Below are positions 8,894 to 17,338 of a DNA stretch of 64,000 nucleotides, piece after piece (within the stretch, counting starts at the first letter, position 1; each line of letters begins with the position of its first letter). Origin of the DNA: Nocardioides sp. URHA0032. Lineage in GTDB: Bacteria; Actinomycetota; Actinomycetes; Propionibacteriales; Nocardioidaceae. A model generated the notes under the pieces. It had not been told where the DNA came from. It saw nothing but the letters and a program-made list of their open reading frames with translations, and searched no databases. Where the stretch lies: NCBI RefSeq assembly GCF_000620645.1, contig NZ_JIAV01000018.1, forward strand, positions 248,001-312,000, written 5' to 3'. The translations under genes were made by a program, and so were the position numbers.

Positions 8894-9526
8894 TCAGGAG
8901 GGGCGCTCCCCGCAGACGTTGACGTCCTGTGAGCCCATCACGCCGTCCCACACGTCGCGCATCGGGACCATCCAGTCCTGGGTGACCGCGGCGTACGCGA
9001 TCGAGCCGCGGACGCGGTGCCGCACGCCCTCGACCCAGACCTTGCGGACGGTGAGCGGGATGGTCACCTCGTCGGCGCTCGTGCCGGCCCAGCAGGCCGA
9101 TGCCTTGGACTTCGAGCGAGCCTCGGCGAAGCCGACCTCGTCACCGACCTGCTCCCCGCCGTACCGGAACGCGACCGTCGTGACGTAGCCGGTGTGGCCC
9201 TCCCACGGCGCGGTCAGGGTCATCGACATGCCTCGCGTGTGCTTGGTCGGGACCGTGAAGGAGACGGTGCCGTCGGAGACGGTCTTCTGGCCGGTGTCCC
9301 AGTACCTCACGCCGTACTGTGCGTGCTTGTCCCAGCGGGCCTGCATCAGCCCGACCTCGCAGCCGTCGCAGCCGGACATCTCGAAGGTGATCGTGGTCTT
9401 GGCGACGGCGGCGCGCGCCGGGGTGGAGGCATCGGCGGCCGGGCTGCCGGCGGCGACGGCGCCGGTGAGGCCGGCGACGAGCGCGGCCACGGCGGCGGTG
9501 CCGCGTCGGAGGGTGTAGGTGCTCAT
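8894..9526 (-). CDS. Secreted protein of unknown function
   Basis: Protein of 210 aa with a clear signal peptide (TLRRGTAAVAALVAGLTG then an Ala-rich cleavage region near residue 33). The mature part has a CDGC motif at its start, a later Cys in ACWAG and a C-terminal Cys, consistent with disulfides outside the cell. No family recognised. The ATG at 9526 follows a GTCTCCCCGGC leader with no strong ribosome site. It sits alone between glnA2 and nadE on the same strand. Confidence 0.7.
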   Translation of the reverse strand: MSTYTLRRGTAAVAALVAGLTGAVAAGSPAADASTPARAAVAKTTITFEMSGCDGCEVGLMQARWDKHAQYGVRYWDTGQKTVSDGTVSFTVPTKHTRGMSMTLTAPWEGHTGYVTTVAFRYGGEQVGDEVGFAEARSKSKASACWAGTSADEVTIPLTVRKVWVEGVRHRVRGSIAYAAVTQDWMVPMRDVWDGVMGSQDVNVCGERPS

Positions 9527-9561
9527 GCCGGGGAGACGCACGGGGCGGACCTCCGGTTGCA

Positions 9562-11592
9562 TCACTTCTCGGGAATGTTGGCCTCGAGCTCGGCGAGCCA
9601 GGCCGCCGGGCTGGCGTCCGAGGGCATCCGCCAGTCGCCACGCGGCGACATGGTGCCGCCGTGGCTGACCTTGGGGCCGTTCGGGAGCGCCGAGCGCTTG
9701 AACTGGCTGGCGAAGAACCGCCGCACGAACACCTCGAGCCACCGGCGGATCGTGGCCAGGTCGAAGGCGAGCCGCCGGTCGTCGGGGTAGTTCGGCGGCC
9801 ACTCCCCCGCGTCGGCGTCGTGCCACGCGTGCCAGGCGAGGAACGCGATCTTGCTGGGCCGGTAGCCGTACCGCAGCACGTGGAACAGCGTGAAGTCCTG
9901 GAGGGAGTACGGCCCGACGGAGTCCTCGGTCGACTGCGGCAGGTGGTCCTCGCGGGTCGGGATGAGCTCCGGGGTGATCTCCTGCCCGACGATCTCGGCG
10001 AGGACCTCGTTGGTCTCCTCGTCGAACTGCCCGGTGCTGATCACCCAGCGGATCAGGTGCTGGATCAGCGTCTTCGGCACGCCGGCGTTCACGTTGTAGT
10101 GGGACATCTGGTCGCCCACGCCGTACGTGCACCAGCCGAGCGCGAGCTCCGACAGGTCGCCGGTGCCGAGCACGATGCCGCCCCGGTGGTTGGCGAGGCG
10201 GAAGAGGTAGTCGGTGCGCAGCCCCGCCTGGACGTTCTCGAACGTGACGTCGTAGAGCTCCTCACCCGCCGCGAACGGGTGCTGGAGGTCCGCGAGCATC
10301 TGCTGGGCCGCGGGCCGGATGTCGAGCTCCTCGAACGAGATGCCGAGGGAGGTGGCCAGCCGGGTGGCGTACGACTTGGTCGCGTCCCCGGTGGCGAAGC
10401 CCGGCATCGTGAAGCCGAGGACCTCGCTGCGGTCGCGGCCGAGCCGGTCCATCGCCTTCGCGGCGACGATCAACGCGTGGGTCGAGTCGAGGCCGCCGCT
10501 GATCCCGATCACCACCTTGGGCTGGCCGATCGAGCAGAGACGCTGCTCGAGGCCCGAGACCTGGATGTTGTACGCCTCGTAGCAGTCCTGGGCGAGCCGC
10601 TCCGGGTCGTCGGGCACGAACGGGAAGCGGTCCACCTTGCGGCGCAGCCCGATGTCCGCGGTCGGCGGCGCGAGCTCGAACTCGACGGTCCTGAACTCGG
10701 GCGCCAGCGTCCTCCGGTTGTCGTCGAACGTCCCGGTGCGCAGCCGGTCCAGGCGGATCCGGTCGAGGTCGACGTCGGCGACCGCGGCGCGCGGCCCGTC
10801 GGGGAACCGCTCGGACTCGGCGAGCAGCTCGCCGTGCTCGTAGATCATCGTCTGCCCGTCCCACGACAGGTCGGTGCTCGACTCCCCCTGGCCCGCGGCG
10901 GCATAGGCGTACGCCGCCAGGCAGCGGCTCGACGCCGACCGGACCAGGAGCCGGCGGTCCTCGGCGCGGCCGATGGTGATCGGGCTGCCGGAGAGGTTCG
11001 CGAGCACCGTGGCACCCGCGAGCGCGGCCTCGGCGCTCGGCGGGATCGGGACCCACATGTCCTCGCACACCTCGACGTGCAGGACCAGCCCGCGCACGTC
11101 GGCCGCCTCGAAGAGCAGGTCCGGCCCGATCGGCACCTCCTGGCCCGCGAGCACGATGGTGCCCCGGACGTCGTCGCCGGGGGCGAACCAGCGGCGCTCG
11201 TAGAACTCGCGGTACGTCGGGAGGTAGGACTTCGGCGCGACGCCGAGGATCTGGCCGCGGTGGATCACGACCGCGCAGTTGAGCACCCGGTTGCCGTGGG
11301 CGATCGGCGCGCCGACCACCAGCACCGGCAGCAGGTCCTCGGAGGCGCGCAAAATCTCGGCGACCGCGTCGGTCACGGCGTCGAGCAGCGGGTCCTGCAG
11401 GAGCAGGTCGTCGACGGCGTACCCGCTCAGGCAGAGCTCGGGGAAGATCGCGACCGCGACGCCCTCCTCGGAGCACGCGCGGGCGCTGTCGAGCACGGCG
11501 CGGGCGTTCGTCGCGGGGTCGGCGACGCGGACCGGCAGGGTGCAGGCCGCGACCCGGGCGAACCCGTGGGCGTAGGCGGAGTAGAAGTCCAC
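9562..11592 (-). CDS. nadE: Glutamine-dependent NAD+ synthetase
   Basis: Enzyme of 676 aa performing the last step of NAD synthesis, deamido-NAD to NAD, with ammonia from its own glutaminase domain. The N-terminal nitrilase-type domain shows the triad Glu52 (FPELCLSGY), Lys121 (APKSYLPTYREFYERRWF) and Cys176 (VEVCEDMW). The C-terminal synthetase domain has the ATP-pyrophosphatase P-loop SGGLDST at 365-371 and GTGDLSELALGW. Length matches the two-domain mycobacterial enzyme (about 680 aa). Position near panB and glnA2/glnE is the usual actinobacterial order. Confidence 0.96.
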   Translation of the reverse strand: MDFYSAYAHGFARVAACTLPVRVADPATNARAVLDSARACSEEGVAVAIFPELCLSGYAVDDLLLQDPLLDAVTDAVAEILRASEDLLPVLVVGAPIAHGNRVLNCAVVIHRGQILGVAPKSYLPTYREFYERRWFAPGDDVRGTIVLAGQEVPIGPDLLFEAADVRGLVLHVEVCEDMWVPIPPSAEAALAGATVLANLSGSPITIGRAEDRRLLVRSASSRCLAAYAYAAAGQGESSTDLSWDGQTMIYEHGELLAESERFPDGPRAAVADVDLDRIRLDRLRTGTFDDNRRTLAPEFRTVEFELAPPTADIGLRRKVDRFPFVPDDPERLAQDCYEAYNIQVSGLEQRLCSIGQPKVVIGISGGLDSTHALIVAAKAMDRLGRDRSEVLGFTMPGFATGDATKSYATRLATSLGISFEELDIRPAAQQMLADLQHPFAAGEELYDVTFENVQAGLRTDYLFRLANHRGGIVLGTGDLSELALGWCTYGVGDQMSHYNVNAGVPKTLIQHLIRWVISTGQFDEETNEVLAEIVGQEITPELIPTREDHLPQSTEDSVGPYSLQDFTLFHVLRYGYRPSKIAFLAWHAWHDADAGEWPPNYPDDRRLAFDLATIRRWLEVFVRRFFASQFKRSALPNGPKVSHGGTMSPRGDWRMPSDASPAAWLAELEANIPEK

Positions 11593-11620
11593 GTCGGGAA
11601 GTTTCCCATGCGGAGCACCG

Positions 11621-12379
11621 CTATCCCCGCGCGATCACCGTCCACGCGGTCGCGTCGACGGTGAACGCGCCCTGCGGCAGCAGCTCCGCGCAGTGGTCGC
11701 GCACGGCGGTGCGGGTCGCGTCGTCGAGCCGGGTGACGTAGGCACCGGCCGGCCCGACGCCCAGGGTGTACGGCTCCCACCACTCCTCGAAGCCGGTGTA
11801 GGGCACGGTCACGGTGAGCGTCCCCTCGACGACGTCTCGGAGCCCGGCGTCCCGCGCGATCGCACCGAGGTCGCCCTCGCCGGTGCCCGGCAGCGCGGAC
11901 TCGTCGGCGGCAGCGGGGTCGAGGTCCTTGACCGCGCGCCAGAACGTCGAGAGCGGCCCGGTCGCCGTGGCGTGGTTCCAGACTGTCGCGCCGACCATCC
12001 CGCGGTCCCCGACCACGCGGCCCATCTCGGCCAGGCCGCCCGCGGGGTCGCTCATGAAGTGCACGACCAGGTTCGCGAGCGCGATGTCGAAGGCGCCGTC
12101 GGCGTCGGGCAGCTGCTCGGCCGTCCCCTGCCGTACGTCGACGCCCGGACAGCGCTCCCGTGCGGCCGCGACGAAGGACGGTGACGGGTCGAGGGCGACC
12201 ACGTGCTCGGCACCGAGCCGGTCGACGAGCCGGCTGGTCAGGATGCCGGGGCCGCAGCCGACGTCCAGCGCGCGCATGCCGGGGCGCACCCCGGCGAGCT
12301 CGACGAACTGGTCGGCGAGCGGTTCGGAGTAGCGCCCCATGAAGCGGGCGTACGCATCAGCGGCGACGTCGAAGGTCAC
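11621..12379 (-). CDS. Class I SAM-dependent methyltransferase
   Basis: Methyltransferase of 252 aa (UbiE/Methyltransf_11 type). The SAM-binding loop is ALDVGCGPG at about residues 37-45, followed by the acidic VALDPS at the end of strand 2 and ALANLVVHF (motif post-II). GTG at 12379 is used because the sequence upstream in frame shows no homology and this start gives the canonical TFDVAADAYARFMGRYSEPL N-terminus. There is no clear ribosome site, so the message may be leaderless. Divergent from the VOC gene. Methyl acceptor unknown. Confidence 0.8.
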   Translation of the reverse strand: MTFDVAADAYARFMGRYSEPLADQFVELAGVRPGMRALDVGCGPGILTSRLVDRLGAEHVVALDPSPSFVAAARERCPGVDVRQGTAEQLPDADGAFDIALANLVVHFMSDPAGGLAEMGRVVGDRGMVGATVWNHATATGPLSTFWRAVKDLDPAAADESALPGTGEGDLGAIARDAGLRDVVEGTLTVTVPYTGFEEWWEPYTLGVGPAGAYVTRLDDATRTAVRDHCAELLPQGAFTVDATAWTVIARG

Positions 12380-12430
12380 CAGCAGACTGTAGGCCGATGA
12401 GTTCGAGCCGGATAGCCGGTCGGTAGTGCC

Positions 12431-12892
12431 ATGCCCGAGATCAGCACCTGCCTGTGGTTCGACGACAACCTGATGGAGGCCGTGGAGTTCTACACGACGG
12501 TCTTCCCGAGCTCCGAGATCCGTGCGGTCTCGCACTACGACGACGGTCGCGTCCTCGCCGCGGAGTGGACCCTCGACGGCCAGCCCTTCCGCGGCATCAA
12601 CGGGGGGCCGGTGCACGCCGGTTTCACGGAGACGATCTCGCTGAGCGTCAACTGCGCCGACCAGTCGGAGGTCGACTACTACTGGGACACCCTCGTCGCC
12701 GGTGGGCAGCCCGACCAGTGCGCCTGGCTCAAGGACAGGTTCGGGCTGTCCTGGCAGATCGTGCCGGTGCGCCTCTACGAGCTGATCTCCGACCCGGATC
12801 CCGCCCGGGCGCAGGCGGCGATCGCGGCGATGATGAAGCAGCAGAAGATCGTCATCGCCGACATCGAGGCCGCCGCCGACGCGGCCGGGTGA
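12431..12892 (+). CDS. VOC family (PhnB/glyoxalase-like) protein
   Basis: Protein of 153 aa with two beta-alpha-beta-beta-beta (VOC) half-modules. It begins with STCLWFDDNLMEAVEFYTTVF and has a second module near DQCAWLKDRFGLSWQIVP, which marks the PhnB/3-demethylubiquinone-methyltransferase-like subfamily. Members are small metal-dependent or metal-free dimeric proteins of diverse function, so the reaction here cannot be named. Reads away from the methyltransferase; panB follows 47 bp downstream. Confidence 0.85.
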   Translation: MPEISTCLWFDDNLMEAVEFYTTVFPSSEIRAVSHYDDGRVLAAEWTLDGQPFRGINGGPVHAGFTETISLSVNCADQSEVDYYWDTLVAGGQPDQCAWLKDRFGLSWQIVPVRLYELISDPDPARAQAAIAAMMKQQKIVIADIEAAADAAG

Positions 12893-12939
12893 CCAGCGAC
12901 ACAGGCTCGGCCGGCCGGAGCCGGGACTAGCCTGCCCTC

Positions 12940-13791
12940 ATGACCGAGGAGACCGCGCCGTACGGCACCGGTCCGGCGAAGCCGGACGCACCCGCGATCA
13001 AGCGGATCCGCACGCACCACCTGCGGGAGATGAAGCAGCGCGGCGAGAGGTTCGCGATGCTCACGGCCTACGAGCAGTACGCCGCGCAGACCTTCGACGA
13101 GGCCGGCATCGAGGTGCTGCTCGTCGGTGACAGCGCGTCCAACAACGTCTACGCCAACGAGACGTCGCTCCCGGTCACGGTCGACGAGCTGATCCCGCTG
13201 GCGCGCGCGGTCACCCGTTCGGTGCGCCGCGCGCTCGTCGTCGCCGACCTGCCCTTCGGGTCCTACCAGGCCTCGCCCGAGCAGGCCTACCTCACCGCCG
13301 TCCGCTTCATGAAGGAGGCGAACGCCCACGCGGTGAAGCTCGAGGGCGGGATCGAGATGGTGCCCCAGGTCCGCAAGCTCACCGAGGGCGGCATCCCGGT
13401 GATGGCGCACATCGGCTTCACCCCGCAGTCCGAGCACAACCTCGGCGGCTACCGCGTCCAGGGCCGGGGCGAGGCCGCGAAGAAGGTCGTGGAGGAGGCC
13501 CAGGCGATGGAGGAGGCCGGCGCCTTCGCCGTGGTCATGGAGATGGTCCCGGGCGACGTCGCCACCGAGGTCACCGCGAGCGTCGGCATCCCCACGATCG
13601 GCATCGGCGCCGGCCCCAACTGCGACGGCCAGGTGCTCGTCTGGGGCGACGCGTTCGGCTTCCGCACCGGCAGGATGCCGCGGTTCGTCAAGCAGTACGC
13701 CGACCTCCACGGCGTACTCCTGAAGGCGGCGCAGGAGTACGCCGCCGACGTCAAGGCGGGCACGTTCCCCGCCGAGGAGCACACCTTTTAA
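12940..13791 (+). CDS. panB: 3-methyl-2-oxobutanoate hydroxymethyltransferase
   Basis: Enzyme of 283 aa for the first committed step of pantothenate (vitamin B5/CoA) synthesis, transferring a one-carbon unit from methylene-tetrahydrofolate to alpha-ketoisovalerate. Motifs: MLTAYEQYAAQTFDEAGIE, LLVGDSASN (metal site), ETSLPVTVDEL, ADLPFGSYQ, IPVMAHIGFTPQ and GIGAGPNCDGQVLV. Length is near the usual 265-285 aa. No panC or panD neighbour is seen. Its place next to nadE/glnA2 follows the actinobacterial pattern. Confidence 0.95.
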   Translation: MTEETAPYGTGPAKPDAPAIKRIRTHHLREMKQRGERFAMLTAYEQYAAQTFDEAGIEVLLVGDSASNNVYANETSLPVTVDELIPLARAVTRSVRRALVVADLPFGSYQASPEQAYLTAVRFMKEANAHAVKLEGGIEMVPQVRKLTEGGIPVMAHIGFTPQSEHNLGGYRVQGRGEAAKKVVEEAQAMEEAGAFAVVMEMVPGDVATEVTASVGIPTIGIGAGPNCDGQVLVWGDAFGFRTGRMPRFVKQYADLHGVLLKAAQEYAADVKAGTFPAEEHTF

Positions 13792-13806
13792 GAACGCATG
13801 ACAACT

Positions 13807-13825
13807 GTCACGGGCGAGTCGTGAC
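13807..13825. promoter_or_regulatory. Short inverted repeat upstream of the ABC exporter operon
   Basis: A perfect 6-bp inverted repeat, GTCACG then seven bases then CGTGAC, lies 45 bp before the ABC ATPase start and 16 bp after panB. It could be the operator for the response regulator encoded in the same operon or a weak stem at the end of the panB message. No T-run follows. Function is inference. Confidence 0.3.
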
Positions 13826-13869
13826 GCCGGTGTGAGGCGGCGAGCACCGGGAGCCGACAGAGTGCTGCC

Positions 13870-14805
13870 ATGACCTCCTCCAGCGCCCTCACCGAGGGCT
13901 CCCCGACGGCCGGCACCCACCCGGTCCCGGCGGTCCGGCTCCGCGGGGTGACGAAGGACTTCGGCCCCGTGCACGCCGTGCGCGGGATCGACCTCGAGCT
14001 CCAGCAGGGCGAGATCGTCGCGTTCCTCGGCCCGAACGGCGCCGGCAAGACCACCACCATCGACATGGTCCTCGGCCTCTCGCGGCCGACCACCGGCACG
14101 GCGCAGGTGCTCGGCCTCGAGCCGCGCCAGGCCGTGGCCCGCGGGCTCGTGTCCGCGGTCATGCAGACCGGCGGGCTGCTCAAGGACCTCACGGTCCGCG
14201 AGACCGTCGAGTACACCGCGAGCCTCTTCGCCGACACCCGTCCCGTCGACGAGGTGCTCGAGAACGCCGGCATCTCGGGGCTCGGCGACCGGAAGGTCGC
14301 GAAGTGCTCGGGCGGCGAGCAGCAGCGGCTGCGGTTCGCGATGGCGCTCCTCTCGGATCCGGCGCTGCTGCTGCTCGATGAGCCGACGACCGGCATGGAC
14401 GTCGAGGGCCGGCGCACCTTCTGGTCGGCGATCCGTGCCGACGCCGAGCGCGGCCGCACGGTCATGTTCGCGACGCACTACCTCGAGGAGGCGGACGCGT
14501 ACGCCGACCGGATCGTGCTGATCAGCCACGGCCGGATCGTCGCCGACGGCACCGGCGCGCAGATCAAGGCGCTCGCCTCGGGCCGGACGATCCGCGCCAC
14601 CCTGCCCGGCGCCGACACCAGCGCGCTGGCCGCGATGCCGGGCGTCACCGGCGTCGAGGTGCGCGGTGACACCGTGCTCGTGCACAGCAAGGACAGCGAC
14701 GCGGTCGCGCGCCACCTGCTCACCCACACCCACGCCCGGGACCTGGAGATCACCTCCCAGGGCCTCGAGGACGCGTTCCTGAGCCTGACCGGAGAGGACT
14801 CCTGA
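13870..14805 (+). CDS. ABC transporter ATP-binding protein (DrrA-like exporter type)
   Basis: ATPase subunit of 311 aa. Walker A GPNGAGKT is at residues 54-61, the signature is CSGGEQQRLRFA, Walker B is LLLLDEPTTGMD, and the switch His is in FATHYLEEAD. A C-terminal extension of about 80 residues ending in LEDAFLSLTGED is typical of DrrA/NatA-type exporters. TGATG couples it to the permease gene. With the following kinase and regulator it forms a four-gene efflux/stress-sensing operon; substrate unknown. Confidence 0.92.
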   Translation: MTSSSALTEGSPTAGTHPVPAVRLRGVTKDFGPVHAVRGIDLELQQGEIVAFLGPNGAGKTTTIDMVLGLSRPTTGTAQVLGLEPRQAVARGLVSAVMQTGGLLKDLTVRETVEYTASLFADTRPVDEVLENAGISGLGDRKVAKCSGGEQQRLRFAMALLSDPALLLLDEPTTGMDVEGRRTFWSAIRADAERGRTVMFATHYLEEADAYADRIVLISHGRIVADGTGAQIKALASGRTIRATLPGADTSALAAMPGVTGVEVRGDTVLVHSKDSDAVARHLLTHTHARDLEITSQGLEDAFLSLTGEDS

Positions 14806-15587
14806 TGAGCACGACGACGATCGACCCGACCGCGCGCAGGGTGCCGCCGCTGGGCGGCTTCAACCTCACGATCCTGCGGATCGAGCTGAAGCGGATGCTG
14901 CGCAACCGCCGCACGGTGATCTTCACGCTGATCTTCCCGGCCGCGCTGTTCCTGAGCTTCGGCTCCACCGAGGACTGGAACGACGGCGTCGGGCACGGCA
15001 ACGTCGCCGCGTACGTCATGGTCTCGATGGCCCTGTACGGCGCCGCGCTGACCGCCGCCGCGGCCGGCACCCAGGTCGCCCTGGAGCGGGCGATGGGCTG
15101 GTCACGCCAGCTGCGGCTCACGCCGCTGAACCCGGCGGTGTACATCGTCATCAAGGCGATGCTCGCGCTGGTGCTCGGCGCCCTCGCGATCGCGGTCGTC
15201 AACCTGGTCGGCTACCTCCAGGGCAAGCCGGACATGGCGTCCGGCGTCTGGATCGAGTGCGCCTTGCTGACGCTGGCCTGCACGTCAGTCTTCGCGGCGC
15301 TCGGCCTGTTCGTCGGCTACCTGGTCCCCGGGGAGAACGCCATGCAGATCCTCGGCCCCGGCCTGGCCCTGCTCTCCTTCCTCGGCAACGTCTTCATCCC
15401 GATCGACGAGGGCACCTGGATCTACGCGATCGCCCAGTGGACCCCGATGTACGGCGTCGCCGAGATCAGCCGCTACCCGCTCACCGGCGACCTGAGCTGG
15501 ATCGCCTGCGTGAACGCCGCGCTGTGGCTGGCGGTCTTCGTCGGCGGTGCGGCCTGGCGGATGGCGAAGGACACGGCTCGCGTGTGA
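14805..15587 (+). CDS. ABC-2 type transporter permease
   Basis: Membrane subunit of 260 aa with six predicted hydrophobic segments. The basic N-terminus before the first helix (RIELKRMLRNRRTVIFTLIF) and the Pro/Gly-rich PGLALLSFLGNVFIP loop are typical of ABC-2 exporters of the drug/ion type. The ATG overlaps the ATPase stop (TGATG). It pairs with that ATPase; the downstream histidine kinase probably senses the same stimulus. Confidence 0.9.
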   Translation: MSTTTIDPTARRVPPLGGFNLTILRIELKRMLRNRRTVIFTLIFPAALFLSFGSTEDWNDGVGHGNVAAYVMVSMALYGAALTAAAAGTQVALERAMGWSRQLRLTPLNPAVYIVIKAMLALVLGALAIAVVNLVGYLQGKPDMASGVWIECALLTLACTSVFAALGLFVGYLVPGENAMQILGPGLALLSFLGNVFIPIDEGTWIYAIAQWTPMYGVAEISRYPLTGDLSWIACVNAALWLAVFVGGAAWRMAKDTARV

Positions 15588-15601
15588 CTACCCTTCCGGC
15601 C

Positions 15602-16702
15602 ATGAGCGAGCAGCGGACGCCGCCGAACCAGATGGCTCGGTTCGGTCCGATGTTCGCCGCCGTCTGGCTGTTCTTCCTCATCGACCCGCTGCTGACCGGC
15701 TGGCACCACCGCGACGAGGTCAGCGGCATCGTCGGGATGCTCGCGACCGTCGCGTTCGCGGTCGTCTACATGGCGCTCTGGGTGCGGATGCGCGAGGACC
15801 GGGTGCGGCTGATCGAGCACTCCCCGCTGCGGTTCACCGCGCCGTACCTGGGCGGACTCGCGGCGCTCGCCCTCGTGATGATCCTCAGCCTCGGCGAGAC
15901 CGGCCTGGCCAGCGTCGTCTACATCGCGGTCGCCTGCATGATGGTGCTGCCGCTACGGGTCGCGGCCGCCGTCGTCGTGGTCCTGACCATCGGCTCGGTC
16001 GCGCTCAGCGGCGTGGAGGGCTGGGGAAGCCAGCTCGGTCTCGCGTTCGGGATCGTCGCGGCCTCGGTCGCGATCTTCGGCATGCGGATGGTGATCCGCC
16101 GCAACCTCGACCTGCTCCGCGCCGAGCAGGAGAACGCCAACCTCGCGATCGAGAACGAGCGCAGCCGCTTCGCCCGCGACCTGCACGACATCCTCGGCCA
16201 CTCGCTCACGGTCATCACCGTGAAGGCCGAGCTCGCCCAGCGGCTCTTCGACGTCGACCCGGAGCGGGCCCGCGCGGAGATCGCCGACCTGGAGCGGCTC
16301 AGCCGCGACGCGCTCGCCGACGTACGCCGGGCGGTCGAGGGCTACCGCGAGCTCACGCTGCCGGGCGAGCTGGCCCGGGCGCGCACCGCGCTGGCCGCGG
16401 CCGAGATCGAGGCGCACCTGCCGAACTCCACCGACGACGTGCCGACCGACCTGCGCGAGCTGTTCGCGTGGACGGTCCGCGAGGGCGTCACCAACGTGAT
16501 CCGGCACTCCGGCGCCCGGGTCTGCGAGGTCCGGCTCTCCCCCACCTGCGCCGAGGTCCTCGACGACGGCCGCGGCCCGGACGGCACCGGCCGGGGCTCC
16601 GGCCTGAACGGCCTCCGCGAGCGGGCCGACGTCGTCGGCGCCACGGTCGTGACCCGTCGCCTCGAGCCGGGCTTCAGCCTCCAGGTCGTGCGCGCCCCAT
16701 GA
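15602..16702 (+). CDS. Sensor histidine kinase (HisKA_3 / NarL-type, DesK/LiaS-like)
   Basis: Kinase of 366 aa. Four to five membrane segments fill residues 18-160. A HisKA_3 dimerisation domain follows with the phosphoacceptor His195 in RDLHDILGHS, then an HATPase domain with VREGVTNVIRHSGA (N box), a degenerate DDGRG (G1) and GSGLNGLRERA. The ATG at 15602 lacks a ribosome site; an in-frame GTG at 15584 overlaps the permease stop (GTGTGA) and has GAAGGA upstream, so the true start may be 15584. The stop overlaps the response regulator start (ATGA). Confidence 0.9.
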   Translation: MSEQRTPPNQMARFGPMFAAVWLFFLIDPLLTGWHHRDEVSGIVGMLATVAFAVVYMALWVRMREDRVRLIEHSPLRFTAPYLGGLAALALVMILSLGETGLASVVYIAVACMMVLPLRVAAAVVVVLTIGSVALSGVEGWGSQLGLAFGIVAASVAIFGMRMVIRRNLDLLRAEQENANLAIENERSRFARDLHDILGHSLTVITVKAELAQRLFDVDPERARAEIADLERLSRDALADVRRAVEGYRELTLPGELARARTALAAAEIEAHLPNSTDDVPTDLRELFAWTVREGVTNVIRHSGARVCEVRLSPTCAEVLDDGRGPDGTGRGSGLNGLRERADVVGATVVTRRLEPGFSLQVVRAP

Positions 16703-17316
16703 GCGACCGAGCGATCCGACTGCTGCTCGCCGACGACCAGGCCCTGGTGCGCGGCGCGCTGTCCGCGCTGCTCGGCCTCGAGCCCGACCTCGAGGTGGTC
16801 GCGGAGGTGGGCGCGGGCGACCAGGTCGTCCCGGCCGCCCTCGAGCACCATCCCGACGTCGCGCTCCTGGACGTCGAGATGCCCGGCATGGACGGCATCG
16901 CCGCGACGGCCGCGCTGCGCGCCTCGGTGCCGGACGTCCGGGTGCTCATCGTGACCACGTTCGGGCGGCCCGGCTACCTCCGCCGTGCGATGCAGGCCGG
17001 TGCGTCCGGGTTCGTCGTCAAGGACACGCCGGCGGCGCAGCTGGCCGACGCGGTACGCCGGGTGCACGCCGGGCTGCGCGTCGTCGATCCCGCGCTCGCG
17101 ACCGACAGCCTGGTCGCCGGCGAGTCCCCGCTCACCGCTCGGGAGACCGAGGTGCTGCAGGCGGCGCGGGATGGCTCGTCGGTCGCGGCGATCGCCGCGA
17201 AGCTCTTCCTCTCCGAGGGCACGGTGCGCAACCACCTGTCGTCGGCGATCGGCAAGACCGGCGCCACCAACCGCGCGGAGGCGGTGCTCACCGCCGACGG
17301 CAACGGTTGGCTCTGA
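16699..17316 (+). CDS. NarL/LuxR-family response regulator
   Basis: DNA-binding regulator of 205 aa. The receiver domain has acidic pair Asp12/Asp13, phosphoacceptor Asp58 (VALLDVEMPGMDG) and conserved Lys in VVKDTPA. The C-terminal LuxR-type HTH covers about residues 137-195 (LTARETEVLQAARDG and LSEGTVRNHLSSAIGKTGA). Coupled to its kinase by ATGA. Likely autoregulates the ABC exporter operon, as DesR/LiaR-type systems beside ABC-2 exporters do; that is inference from context. Confidence 0.92.
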   Translation: MSDRAIRLLLADDQALVRGALSALLGLEPDLEVVAEVGAGDQVVPAALEHHPDVALLDVEMPGMDGIAATAALRASVPDVRVLIVTTFGRPGYLRRAMQAGASGFVVKDTPAAQLADAVRRVHAGLRVVDPALATDSLVAGESPLTARETEVLQAARDGSSVAAIAAKLFLSEGTVRNHLSSAIGKTGATNRAEAVLTADGNGWL

Positions 17317-17338
17317 CCCGGCTGGGTAGGTTGGCCGC

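Noticed and set aside
9661-11664. Long plus-strand open frame opposite nadE
   Set aside because: Same artefact; the minus-strand NadE has all catalytic residues.
12775-14733. 652-codon minus-strand open frame across panB and the ABC ATPase
   Set aside because: Shadow of two well-supported plus-strand genes.
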